From Sulfurifustis variabilis (GTDB lineage Bacteria; Pseudomonadota; Gammaproteobacteria; Acidiferrobacterales; Sulfurifustaceae): a stretch of 64,000 nt of DNA. The DNA lies in NCBI RefSeq assembly GCF_002355415.1, contig NZ_AP014936.1, forward strand, positions 1,984,001-2,048,000, written 5' to 3'. Positions 32,185 through 43,300 of this stretch are shown piece after piece (the first letter of the stretch is position 1; each line of letters begins with the position of its first letter). Both the position numbers and the translations under genes were made by a program. Under the pieces are notes generated by a model. The model did no database searches. It worked only from the letters and a program-made list of their open reading frames with translations, and was not told the origin of the DNA.

Positions 32185-35100
32185 CTACATCTTCCCGATC
32201 ACGTTTAGAAACAGTCCCTTGCTGTCGTAATCGAGGTCGGTCAGGTCGTCGGAGAAGTCGGTAAAGTTGTAGCCGACGCCGAGCTTGACGTTGTTGCCCA
32301 TGTGCCAGTAGACGGCAAGTAACGCGCCGCTGCGCCGGTCACCGGCGTCCGGCAAGTCGAGCATGCGTGCCTCGACGAGGGCGTCCCAGCGTCGCAGGAA
32401 GCGCCAGTCGGCCCGGAGCACGTACAGGTGCGCGGTGCTGTCGAAGAACTCCGGGCTCTCCCGGTCGAGGCTGACTTGTCCGAGGCGATACGCATATTTC
32501 CCGCCGATCGTCCAGCGCCGCGTCAGGTCGTACATCGTATCGAGCGAGAAGATGTGGCTCTTCTGTACGTAGTCCGCGGGAACACTGCTCGCCGCGGTCG
32601 TCGTTCCGTCCACCTGCGTCACCTGCCCGGCGGTCGGCATGTTGTAGAAGTACGTGTACTTGAAGAGCGCATTGAGACGATCATTGTCGACCGGGCGGTA
32701 ACCGTATCCGACGACGGCCTCGGTGTAGTCGCCGCCGAATGACTCGCCGAGCGAGCTGTCGCTCACGGCGTGATTCAGCTTGGCGACCAGGCGCCAATCC
32801 GGAACGATCTGGTATTTGAGGCTGTTCTTGATCAGCCAGGTCGTGGTCTCGGCGACGCTCGCGTCGATCGGGTTCTCGATCTCGTCCACGCGGTACTCGA
32901 ACGCCGTCGCGAGCTTGACCGACTCGAAGCCGTAACCGACGCTCAGGCCCAGGGCGCTTCGCGTGGTTTCCGCTCCGGTCTCACGATCCGTCAGGGTCCC
33001 CAGGTCGAGCCGTGCGCCGAGATTCAGCCGGTCGGTCGGTGCGAGGTCCACCCCGGTGGAGTGCGTCAGCCCCGTGGGGACGTCGCCGTGCGCGTACCGT
33101 TCCTCGAGGTAGACGCTCACGCTGTCGGAGTAGCGGGTGCGGAACCCGGACACCGCATTGCCCTTTCTGGCCCGCACGCCGTTGTCCGCGCTCTCGTTCT
33201 CGAGCGCGTAGTTGAGGTACAGGCTCGTCCGGTCGGAGTAGAGGAACTCCGTCCCGAGCTTGCCGGCCGCGCCGAGGTCGCCGTCCGACACCTCGCCCGT
33301 GAGCTTCCACCGGTCGCCGACACGGAGCGAACCGCCCGCGCCCAAGCGACCGTTCTCCTCGCGATTGCCGGTCCGGTCCACCGTATCCTGCAGATATCCG
33401 TACGCGAGCCAGCGCGCGCGGGAGTCGTAGGTCACGCGCGCGGCCACATCGGTCCGTTCGCCCTCCACCTGGGTCACCGGTTTTTCCGCGTCGGGCGTCC
33501 TGTCGATCCGTTCGTCGCGCCGGAACCCCGAGCCGAGACTCCAGCGGTCGGTCAGCTGGTAGCTGAGATCCAACTCGCTCGCGCTCGTTTCGAGCCCCTG
33601 GTCCCGCACACGCTTGTCCGTCTTCGCCTGCAGGCTGAGTTTGTCGGTAAGCGGCGTCTGCAGCAGCCCGCCGTAGTGGTCCGTCTGCGTCGGCGCCAGC
33701 AGACCCGGTGCCGAGTACCCTTCCTCGAGGTTCTGCTTGTAGAGCGCAAGCCGCCCGCCGGCGCCCTCGAAGATATCCCCGAAGCCGAGGCTGGCGTCCA
33801 CGCGATACGCTCCCGCTCGGGTATTCTCGTCCGCGAACGGGTCCACGGTGCCGAAACTGAAGCCGCCGTCGTTGGACTGGAGCGACGCGGCGCCGGCCCC
33901 CTCGCTCGTCGACGTCTCGAGCTTGATCCACGACTGCGCGCTCTTTCTCAGCGTCAGGTCGGCCGCGTTCAGGCTGCTCCGGTTGCCGTCCTCTTCGTTT
34001 CGATTCGACGTGATGCCGAGCTTCACGTGGTCGGTGACCCAGAAATGCGAGCGCCCGCCGACGGCCATCGTGTCGAGGTCGTCCACCCCCGGCGTGAACT
34101 CGTAGCGCACCACGAGGTAGACGGGGTTCCCGGTGATGGAGTCGCTCGCGACGAGCAGATCGTCGCTCGCCGTCGCGGACAGCGGCTCCGAAAGCAGGAT
34201 CCGGCCCTGCAGGTAGTCGATGTCGTAATCGAGCACCGGCGTCAGGTTCTTCACGCCGATGACCAGGTCCGAATCCTTGTCCCGCACCTCGATGCGGACG
34301 CGCTCGGAGCCCGTCAGGATGTCCTGGTGGCGCAGGAAGTAGAGCGAGCCGCCGGTACCGAGGAATTCGTCGCGTCCCGCGACGGTCCCCGGCTCGGCCG
34401 CGAATCCGTCGACCATGAACCGTTGTTCCCCGAAGCTCGTGGTCGCGCCCGTCTGGTAATGGGCGTTCGCGCCGTAGAGGCCGCGGTCGACGTGCGCCAG
34501 GTTGTTGTCGGTGTAGGCGATCTTGAAGTTGCCCCACAGACCGTAGTTGGCGTCCTTCATCAGCCGGACATAGAACTTTCCGAGCGTCGGCGCGTCGTCC
34601 TCCACGCTGCCGTCGTCGGCGAACGTGGGATAGTGGTAGTCGGGGTCGATGCGCCGGAAGAGCGCGCCCGGCGACTTGTCCAGGAAGTTGCTGAACAGGT
34701 CCTCGACCGGCCCTTCGAGCGTGTCGGCGCTGGAGACGAGCCGCCAGCCGTCGCCGAATTTCCCGCTCGTGTAGTACGCGAGCCGGCCGTCGATGTTGAA
34801 ATCGCTCTCGTAATGCGTCTCGTCCCCGGTCACCAGCCTGGCGGGACCGTTGGTCCGGTCCTTCGCCGCCGTGATGTCGGCGATGGCGACGTAGAACCAG
34901 TCGTTCCGCTTGAGCTCCAGATCGCGCAGGAAGAGCTCGCCGTTGCCGCTCTTGTCGAGCACGGCGACCTCCACCGTGTGCAGCCCCGGCGGCAGCATCG
35001 TCTCGGCGACGAACCTGCCTTCGGGGTCGACCGGCACGGCCCGGCCGGCCAGCCAGACGGAGTGCTCCCCTGGTATGCCGGTGCCCTGGACCCGGACGGT

Positions 35101-37311
35101 GCCGCCCGTCTTCTCGATGTTCTCCACCGCCAGCCGGGTCTCGCCGTAACCGACGAGAAGCTCTTGCGCCGGGTCGTGATCGCGGACGTCGGTCACGAGC
35201 GCGTCCACCACCCAGAGGGGCTGCGGCCCGGTTTCATCGAACCGCCCGTCCCGGTCGTAGACGCGAAGTACGTATTTCAGCTCACGGCCGGGCGCCTCGT
35301 GTTCGTCAAACGTTGCCTGCCACTCGGCGTAGCCGTCCTCGTTCACTTCGACGACGGCCAGGGGCGCGTCCCGCTCGGACCGGAGGCTTTCGAATATCCG
35401 GACTTCCGCCTTTTCGATCAGGCCCGGGTAGTTCGAGTGCGCGCGGAACTGCACCAGGTTCTCGGGGAGCTCGGTTTCCGGATCGTCCTGGTAGCGGACA
35501 GTGGTCGGCCAGGCGCTCGCGTTGAGCCGCGGCTTGATCTCGAGATTGTCGAACCTGAACCGGATTTGCGCCTTGTCGAGCGCCACGTCGGTACAGCGCT
35601 GGATGTCCGACATGCCCTTGCCCGGGTCGTCGACCGGCTTGCCGTCGACCGTGATGCGCATGAGGTTGAGCGCGAAGGGATCCTTGGGCTCAACCTCGCG
35701 CGTCAGGCGAGTGACCTCGAGGCTGTCGTCGTCGAGCGAGGCGAGCTCGTCGTACACGACCTGCACTTCCACCCGGGCGGTGTCGGACTCGATGAAACCG
35801 GTGTTCACGACGTCGTTCGACTGCACGTCGCCGCGCCCCTCGAACTCCACCTGGCGGTCGGTGAGCCCGAGCTGCTCCTTCACCGCCGCCATCGCCCGGC
35901 GGGCGCGCGCCGTCGACAACCCGATGTCGTCGCCGTACACCATTGCCGTGCGGCGCTCGAGCCGCTCGTTGTTCGTGTAGCCGATGAAGCGGAGCCGCAC
36001 GCGGGTCTTGTCCTGGATGCCGTCCATGACCTCCTTCAGATACTCCGCGTAGCCCGGCGGGATCACGGGTTTGCCGTGCTCGTACAGAATCGGCTTGATG
36101 CCGCCGGCGGGCGGATCATAGACGCGCGTGACCGTCTCCGCGCCCGCCGCCTCCGGACAGATCTGCGGCTCGTCCGGCAGCTCCTGCAGGGCGTCGTCGT
36201 ACCAGAACTCGACCTCGATACGCCGGTTGAGTGCCCTGCCCTTCGCCGTGTCGTTGGACGCGAGCGGCTGCGCGGCGCCCCGGCCGTCCACCTCGAGCGC
36301 CGAGGTCGGCAGTTTCAGCGCGTCCTGCACGGCGAGCGAGGCGCGACGGGCCCGGGCCTTCGAAAGCGCCTCGTGGGTCCCGTAGATGCGCTCCGCCCGC
36401 CCGGTCAGCGGCAGGCTGTCCGTGTACCCGATGAACCTGACCGTCACGTTCTGCTTGCCCTGGAGGTTGACGAGCGCCTGCTGCAGGTTCCGCAGGAATT
36501 CATCCGGGATGCCGGTCGCTTCGTCCTCGAAATGGAGCGGCGGAATCAGGTTCTTGATGCGCGCCCGCCTGGCGTGGCCTTCCCGGTACCGCAGCTTGCA
36601 CACCGTCTCGACACGGCACACCTTCACGCGGTTGATCTCGTCCCCGACGACGACCTCCTGCTCGACCAGCTTCTCGCCGACCTCGTCGTACCACACTTCG
36701 ACCTCGACGCGCCGGTTCCGCGCGCGCCCCTCCTCGGTTGCGTTGGTCGCGATCGGCTTGTCCTCGCCGGCGCCCTCGAAGGAGATCGACTCCGGCGGCA
36801 CGTTGAGCGCCCGCTGGAAATACTCGGCGACGGTCGCCGCGCGCTCACGGGAGAGCTCGAGATTGTCGCCGTACCGGACCTTCGCGGCGCCGACGAGCTG
36901 CATGTTGTCGGTATGACCGACGAAATGCAGCCGGACGTTCAGCCGGTCCTTCATGCGATCGAGGACGCCGCGGAGCAGCGCCGTGTAACCGTCCGGAATC
37001 TCGGCTTCGCCCGACGCGAACCGGATCGGCGGGACCAGGCTCTGCAGCTTGACGGTCTTCACCTCCGGTGCGAGCACCTGGCGCTTTTCGATCCTGTCGC
37101 CCTGCTCGCCCGCCTGTTCGTCCAGCGTCCACGCCGTGCGGGGCTCGTCCGGCGCGCCGTGCCGCTCGACCGTCGCGCCGAGCGCGGACGCCTGCGTGAC
37201 GCGGTCGGCCACCGGCGCGGCAGCCGTTACGGCCCGGGCAGGCGTGCCGGTTTCGGCCGCGATCGCGGCCGAAACGAAGCACGCCAGCAACATGACGGAC
37301 GCCTTCTTCAC
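32185..37311 (-). CDS. Large outer-membrane protein with three OmpA-like domains and C-terminal barrel
   Basis: The GTG at 37311 gives a 1,708-residue protein with a clean signal peptide (MKKASVMLLACFVSAAIA) and a G-rich Shine-Dalgarno; the longer frame to 37341 is less likely. Three OmpA/MotB-type peptidoglycan-binding domains occur at about 90-205, 260-370 and 405-515, each with a GxTD/GYTN-like core (FVGHTDNMQL, FIGYTDSLPL, FIGYTNNERL) and an RNRRVEVEVWY-type end. A middle region with Ig-like segments follows (about 520-850). The last 850 residues have alternating beta strands rich in Tyr/Leu with short turns, typical of a very large outer-membrane barrel. It lies about 60 bp after the giant DUF11 gene and likely works with it. 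Confidence 0.8.
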   Translation of the reverse strand: MKKASVMLLACFVSAAIAAETGTPARAVTAAAPVADRVTQASALGATVERHGAPDEPRTAWTLDEQAGEQGDRIEKRQVLAPEVKTVKLQSLVPPIRFASGEAEIPDGYTALLRGVLDRMKDRLNVRLHFVGHTDNMQLVGAAKVRYGDNLELSRERAATVAEYFQRALNVPPESISFEGAGEDKPIATNATEEGRARNRRVEVEVWYDEVGEKLVEQEVVVGDEINRVKVCRVETVCKLRYREGHARRARIKNLIPPLHFEDEATGIPDEFLRNLQQALVNLQGKQNVTVRFIGYTDSLPLTGRAERIYGTHEALSKARARRASLAVQDALKLPTSALEVDGRGAAQPLASNDTAKGRALNRRIEVEFWYDDALQELPDEPQICPEAAGAETVTRVYDPPAGGIKPILYEHGKPVIPPGYAEYLKEVMDGIQDKTRVRLRFIGYTNNERLERRTAMVYGDDIGLSTARARRAMAAVKEQLGLTDRQVEFEGRGDVQSNDVVNTGFIESDTARVEVQVVYDELASLDDDSLEVTRLTREVEPKDPFALNLMRITVDGKPVDDPGKGMSDIQRCTDVALDKAQIRFRFDNLEIKPRLNASAWPTTVRYQDDPETELPENLVQFRAHSNYPGLIEKAEVRIFESLRSERDAPLAVVEVNEDGYAEWQATFDEHEAPGRELKYVLRVYDRDGRFDETGPQPLWVVDALVTDVRDHDPAQELLVGYGETRLAVENIEKTGGTVRVQGTGIPGEHSVWLAGRAVPVDPEGRFVAETMLPPGLHTVEVAVLDKSGNGELFLRDLELKRNDWFYVAIADITAAKDRTNGPARLVTGDETHYESDFNIDGRLAYYTSGKFGDGWRLVSSADTLEGPVEDLFSNFLDKSPGALFRRIDPDYHYPTFADDGSVEDDAPTLGKFYVRLMKDANYGLWGNFKIAYTDNNLAHVDRGLYGANAHYQTGATTSFGEQRFMVDGFAAEPGTVAGRDEFLGTGGSLYFLRHQDILTGSERVRIEVRDKDSDLVIGVKNLTPVLDYDIDYLQGRILLSEPLSATASDDLLVASDSITGNPVYLVVRYEFTPGVDDLDTMAVGGRSHFWVTDHVKLGITSNRNEEDGNRSSLNAADLTLRKSAQSWIKLETSTSEGAGAASLQSNDGGFSFGTVDPFADENTRAGAYRVDASLGFGDIFEGAGGRLALYKQNLEEGYSAPGLLAPTQTDHYGGLLQTPLTDKLSLQAKTDKRVRDQGLETSASELDLSYQLTDRWSLGSGFRRDERIDRTPDAEKPVTQVEGERTDVAARVTYDSRARWLAYGYLQDTVDRTGNREENGRLGAGGSLRVGDRWKLTGEVSDGDLGAAGKLGTEFLYSDRTSLYLNYALENESADNGVRARKGNAVSGFRTRYSDSVSVYLEERYAHGDVPTGLTHSTGVDLAPTDRLNLGARLDLGTLTDRETGAETTRSALGLSVGYGFESVKLATAFEYRVDEIENPIDASVAETTTWLIKNSLKYQIVPDWRLVAKLNHAVSDSSLGESFGGDYTEAVVGYGYRPVDNDRLNALFKYTYFYNMPTAGQVTQVDGTTTAASSVPADYVQKSHIFSLDTMYDLTRRWTIGGKYAYRLGQVSLDRESPEFFDSTAHLYVLRADWRFLRRWDALVEARMLDLPDAGDRRSGALLAVYWHMGNNVKLGVGYNFTDFSDDLTDLDYDSKGLFLNVIGKM

Positions 37312-37373
37312 GCTTCCCCTTTCAACAGCTTCCCGGTTCACTCAATCGTTGTTGTCCTCGTCGCCAGGCCGCC

Positions 37374-40300
37374 TCAGTCGCCGGCGGCCTTCCGGCCCGG
37401 CGGCCCGCCGCGCCGCCAGAAGATCTCGGTCTCGATCGTCAGCCGGTCGCAGCAATTCAGCGCCGCCCAGCGCCGCGCCACCTCCTCCTTGATCGCCGCC
37501 AGGCGCGCCTTGACCAGCCCCGGCTCCTCCACGTCGGCGAGATAGGAGATCCGCAGGATCGCGGGCCCCTTGCGCAGCTCCTCGAGCAGCAACCCGAAGC
37601 GACTCACCCACTGCGGGCGAACTTCCGTCGTGTTCGGCTCGAACACGCCGTCCGCGATGTCGAGCCGCACGATGCGGTGGAGCCCCGCGCCGAAGTTGAA
37701 CTTGGCCGCCTTGCCGCGGGTCACGCGCTGGACGAGCGGGTTCTCCGTCGTCAGGCGATAGCCCGCCGGCAGCGATCGGTCGTCGACCTTCAGGATGAAG
37801 TTGCCGCCGCGGTCCTCGTTCGGCACCGCCGCGCAGGTGATGTGGAAGCGGCCGTGCGCGTCCGTCTTCGCGACGAGCCCGCGGGCGCTCACGACGCGTA
37901 CGCCGGGCAAGCCCTTCTCGCCGTCGTCCTGGTAGCCGTTCAGATTGGCGTCTTCGTAGACCTTGCCGATGATGTCGGTGCAGTCGAACGTCGGATCGGG
38001 TACGACGCGTACGGTGGCCGTCGCGACAGCCGAGGCGTTTCCCAGGGCGCTGCTGACGACTCGCGCCTGGTTGACGTACTCGCCCTCGGCCACGCCGGAA
38101 CCCACGACCAGCAGCAGCCTGATGGCGTGTGTCTCGTTGTAGCCGAGCTGCAGGTTTTCCCACCTCAACTGCTGCCCGGTTCGAGAGACGACGGCGACGG
38201 CGGGCTCGACCGGCCTTCCGTCCAGACGACCGCTTCCCGCGACGTACTTGAACCCCGGTGGCACGGTATCGACGATCGCGGCGTCCGGCAGCACGCCACC
38301 CAGGGTGTTCTTGACCGTGATCGTGTAAGGCACCAGCTGGCCGCGCGTGACGTTGATCAACGGGGTCGTCTTGCTGATGGCGATCGCCTGTTCGATGTCC
38401 GGATCGACGGCGATGTGGTTGTTGTAGATCTGGCTATCTTCCGGGACCTGGCCGTTGTTCAGCGTCAGATGCAGGTAGTACGTCGTCGCTGCCGCGCCCG
38501 TCGGCACGAGGTCGGAGGCCTGCGCCTCGCAGCGGTCCGTGGTGGCGGGAACGGCGTCCGCCGGACACAACGGCACCGAATAAGGCGCGGTCGCCGCGCT
38601 GGTCGTCGGTGGAAGAATCCGCGACGGGGCGGACACGTCGTATCCCTCCGGCGCCGCCTTGACCGTCACGACATAGTCGTCGCCCGGCTGGCAGTCCGGC
38701 CGGCTGAAGTTCAGATCGAACTTGTAGTAGCCCCCGGCCGGCGTCACCTGGTTCTGCTGCGCCGGATCGTTGAAGCAATCGCTCGATACGTCCACGGGCG
38801 CCGGCAACCCGGGCAGTATCCGCTGCAGGCTGACCGTGGCGCCGGCAATCGGCTGGCGGCGCACCGAGTCGTAGACGATACCGTTGGGCCGGATCACGGT
38901 GTCGACCGTGGGATCGTCCACGGCCGGAGTCGTGGGGTCGTCGGAGGGTTTAGCGGGGAACGCGGCTCCGCTCGAGCGCGTCCCGTTCACGAAACCCTGG
39001 TTGGAGACGATCGCGCCGTCGCTCGCGTCGGCATCCACGATCACGTCGAACACCACGGTGGCGACGTTGTTCGCGGACGGATCGGCGTCCGCCCGCATTG
39101 CGCCCGGTGTCGGACTCCCCGGCGCGGAGATCAGCATGCCGGCTTGCAGCGGCGACGCGCCGCCGGCGTCCGGCGCCGACACGCCGTTCAGCGAGGTGCT
39201 GTTGGGGACGTAGGTGGTGTTGGCCGGAATCGCGTCCTGCAACACGACGTTCGTCGCGTCTTCGTTGCCGACGTTCTTGACCGTGATGGTATAGCGCAGG
39301 ATGTCGCCCGGAATCAGCGTGGCCGCGTCGCCGGTCACGTCCTGCGAGGTCTTCAGCACGCGGAAGTCCGGCGCCGACACGACCGCGATCTGCGTCGGGT
39401 CTTCGTCGCCCGACACGTTCGGGTCATCGGCTCCGTTGACGTTGGGGTCGTCGCTGTCGACCGGCCCCGCCCCCACCCCGAGTAGCCGGGCCTGATTCTC
39501 GATCACCTCGCCGTTGGTGATGGACGTCACCAGCCGCGCCTCGTACACGACGAGGAGTTCGTCCGGCCCCCCGGGCGCGCCGTCGGTCCCGGCCAGGCTC
39601 AGGTTTCGGATATCGATCAGCCCGGTGCCCTTCGCGCCGCCCGTCGGATTCGTATTGCCGGAATCCGCGCCGGCCGGCACGGTCACGAGCGTCAGGGTGC
39701 CGGGCTGGAACACCGGCAGCGTATTCAATCGATCGAGCTCGTCCAGCAGCGTAAGACCGGTCGCCGGCACGTCGCTCGTGTTCCGGATCATCAGGGTGTA
39801 GCGCAGGACGTCGCCCGGCGAAGCCGTCGGGCTGCCGACGCTGGTCATGTTCTGCACCGTCTTCTGGAACACCGGCACGGCGGTCTGGACCCCGACGGTG
39901 TGCGCGTCCTGGTTGTCGAGCACGCCGATGGTTCCGTCCGTGAGAGCGCCGACATAGGCATGCGGTGTGGCGCCGCCGGCCGGGTTTGCGCCGTACCACC
40001 GGGTGGCGGCGGCCACGTTGGTCAGCGGCTGGCCGTTCGGATTGTCGGCGTCGAGCCGCGCCTGATAGTTGACGATCAGACGGTGATGCGCCGGCAAGAC
40101 CGTCGATCCGAGCAGCGTCAGCGTGAGGTCGCAGCTCGGCTGCCCCAGGTAATTGGGGCTGCCGGTCGTGACGCTCACGCTGTAGTGCGTCCCGGCCGTC
40201 AGCGACATCACCAGGTTGTTGCTCGCGTCGTAGATGCCGGCGCTCTGGATCGTCGGCGCCGCGTCGCACATGCCGCCCGGCGACGGGTTGGGCAGCCGAT

Positions 40301-43300
40301 CGACCACCGTCAGGCCCCAGGCGGGCCCCACGTGGGCGGGATCGGTGCCGGCGTCATACGTGTTGTGAACGGTCACCGTGAACGTACCCGGCACGTCCGG
40401 ACGCATCTGCGCCGGGCCGGTTTTGTCGAGCGTCACCCGATCCGGACCGACGATGGTCAGGGTGCCGGTGGTGGCCCCGCTCCCGGGCTGCCGGGTCGCG
40501 GGATCGTTCGCCACCGCGTTGTACGTGTACGACGCGGTGTTGCTGAACTGCAGGCCGCTTGCGTTCGTGGGCGAGTCGCCCAGCACGACGGTGATGTCGA
40601 TCACCACCTGCTCGTTGGGCGGGATATCGATGCCGATCACCGGATCTTCGATGACCAGGTTCGTCGCGGTGCCGGTGTTGACCGGCGTCCACGGCTGCGA
40701 GCCGGACACCTTGGCGACGCTGACGAAGCGCAGGTCGGCGCCCGTGGCGCTCAGGTCGTCGAGGATGCGCACGTCGTGCAGGGCGGTCGGGACCGGCGTG
40801 GCCGGCACCGTGATCCGGTACGTGAACGGCTGGCCGATCGACACTGTCGTCAAGCCGGACGGGTTCTGCTTGGCCAGCGCGCCGGGCAGGGCCGTGGTCA
40901 GCGTCGCCGACGCGGTGTTGGTCGGGCCATAGACCTCGCGTACGCCGCCGATCCCGCCAAGGCCCGGCACCGCTTCGTCGTCGAAGGAGTAGTACAGCTG
41001 CACCTGCGCCGCGTTCGTCATCGTCAGACCAGCGCCCAGGTCGGCGTCGGCCTGCACGCGGTAGACGAGACGCAGCGTGTCGCCGGCCGGAATGGTGTAG
41101 GCGTCCGCGACGCCGGTATCGAAGTTCCAGGTGGCGATTCCGGTGCCGGCGTCGTACACCGGCGCCAGGTCCGGCAGCACGGAACCGGACAGGAGCGACG
41201 TGCCGACCACCGTGACGGTAGCGGCACCGTTGCGCAGCCCCGCCGGAATGACGTCCCGCAGCACGACGTCGTAGGCCGGCGCCGTCCCGCTATTGATGAT
41301 GTCGACGGTGTAGGTGACGACCTCACCCGCCTGGATGACCGCGTCTCCGCCGGCCGCGACGGCCGATTTGGTCACCGCCAGGTTCGGTTGCAGCACGGTG
41401 ATCGTTTCGCCCGCCGTCCGGGTGGCGGTCCCGCTCGCCGTGGCGTACGAAAGCGTTACGTCGTTGCTCAGCGCGATGGCGTTGGCCTGCGCGAGAACCT
41501 CGTTGAGCACACGCGCGCGGTAGACGATCACGAACGCGTCGTCGGCGCCATTGCCGTTCGGCATGTTGACCACGTCGCCCAGGTTCCACGTCAAGATCGT
41601 CGGACCCGTGGCCGCGTCGCCGGAGACCGCCGGCGCGGAAAGATCCGCATGCGCGAAGGGCGGCACCGCGCCATAGGGCGCACTGGCCTCGCCGTTGACG
41701 CTCGTGATCCCTTCGAACCGCAGTCCCTGCGGCAGCGTATCCGTCACGACCACGTCGCCGTGGGTGCCTTCCTGAAGCCCGAGGCGCAGCTCGTACTCCA
41801 CCAGGTCGCCGATGCGCACGTTCGCGTCGCCCGGCCCATAGGTGTCCGTCAGACGCGCCTTGGCGGCCGTGTTGTTGTCGCCGGTGGTCAGCGAGGTCGT
41901 GACGGGCGCGGTGTAGTAGTCGTTATAGGCCGGCGTCGCGGTGCCGTTGCGCTCGTGGGCGCTGGGACCGTCGATGCCGGTCCACTGCGCGACGACGCTG
42001 TTGCTCAGCGTCTGATTCGCGAGCACCGTACCCAGGACGCGCACGTCGTAGGAGACGGTGACGGCCGTCCCCTCGACGATGTCGATGTCCGCATTGCCTG
42101 GTGCCGGGCCCCAGGTCACGGTCTGGGGCGCGGTGACGCCGTCGCCGCTGGTCTGGGCCGCGGCGAGCGTGTTCCCGGCTCCGTTCACCGTCGCGTTTCC
42201 GGCGTACTCGAGCCCAAGGCTGAGCGTGTCGACGATGCTCAGGTCGAACGCGTCGGCGAAGTTGTCGCCCGCCGCCCCGCCCGATCCGGTGAACGTCAGG
42301 GTGTACCGCAGGATGTCTCCCGCCCTCGGCGGGTTACCGGGGTTCGATGCGTTGACGACCGTCTTGCCCGCCGTGACCAGCGGTTCGACGATCCTGACGG
42401 CTCCCGCCGAGGCACTGCCGCCGCCGATGGTCGTGCCTCCCGGGGTGTTGGCATAGGTGTAAAGTGCGCTGTTGTTCAACAGCACGCCGGCGTTGGTGCC
42501 CTCGTTGTTGCGTACGCGCAAGCGGAGGTCGACCATCGCCTGCTGCCCGGCCGGGATCTGGCTGATGGAGAGGTTGACCTGGCTCGGCAGCACGCTGTTG
42601 TCGACCAGCGTGAAGTTGTTGCCGCTGACCTCCGTTGCGCTCACGAACTCGAGGTTCGCGTCGAGGACGTCGCTGATGGCGACGTCGTGCATCGCCGCGT
42701 TGACCGCCGTGCCCGGTACGGTGACGCGGTAGACGATCTCCTCGCCGATCGTCGCTTCCCCGTCCGCGGGCGACACGACTGTCTTCGTCGGCGGCTCGGT
42801 GTTGGCCACGTTGTGCATGGCGAACGTGGCCGGGCCCACCGGCCCGTAGCGCTGACCCGACTGCGCCGGCAACGACCAGTATTCGATGACGGTGGCGCTG
42901 TTGTTCCAGGTCTGGTTGGCGCCGAAGTCCGTATGGAAGCCGATGTCGTAATCGATCGTGACGCATTGCCCCGGGTTGACCGGGGTATTGAGCCGGAACG
43001 TCATCGTGCCGCCGCGCGCGGCGGGCGCCGTGTAGACGTAGTCGGCTCCCGCCGACGCCGGCAGGCCGTTGATGGCGACATCGGGCTGGCCCGCGCCATT
43101 GGTCGGGCCGGCGATGCTCGTCTCGTCGAGTTGCGTGGCGAGCGTGTCGGTGATCAGGACGCTGTAGGCCGGCGCCTGACCGGAGGCGTTGCACGCCTGC
43201 AGGCGGAACGCCATCGTGTCCGTGGCGACGTTCACCGGGGCCGGGCTCGTGCGGCCGCCCCGGTCGGTCTTCGTCACCACGCCGATGATCGGCTGGCGCG

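Noticed and set aside
32770-37545. Open frame of 1,591 codons on the plus strand, antisense to the OmpA-barrel gene
   Set aside because: Same composition artefact; no recognisable motifs, while the minus strand has clear OmpA domains and a signal peptide.
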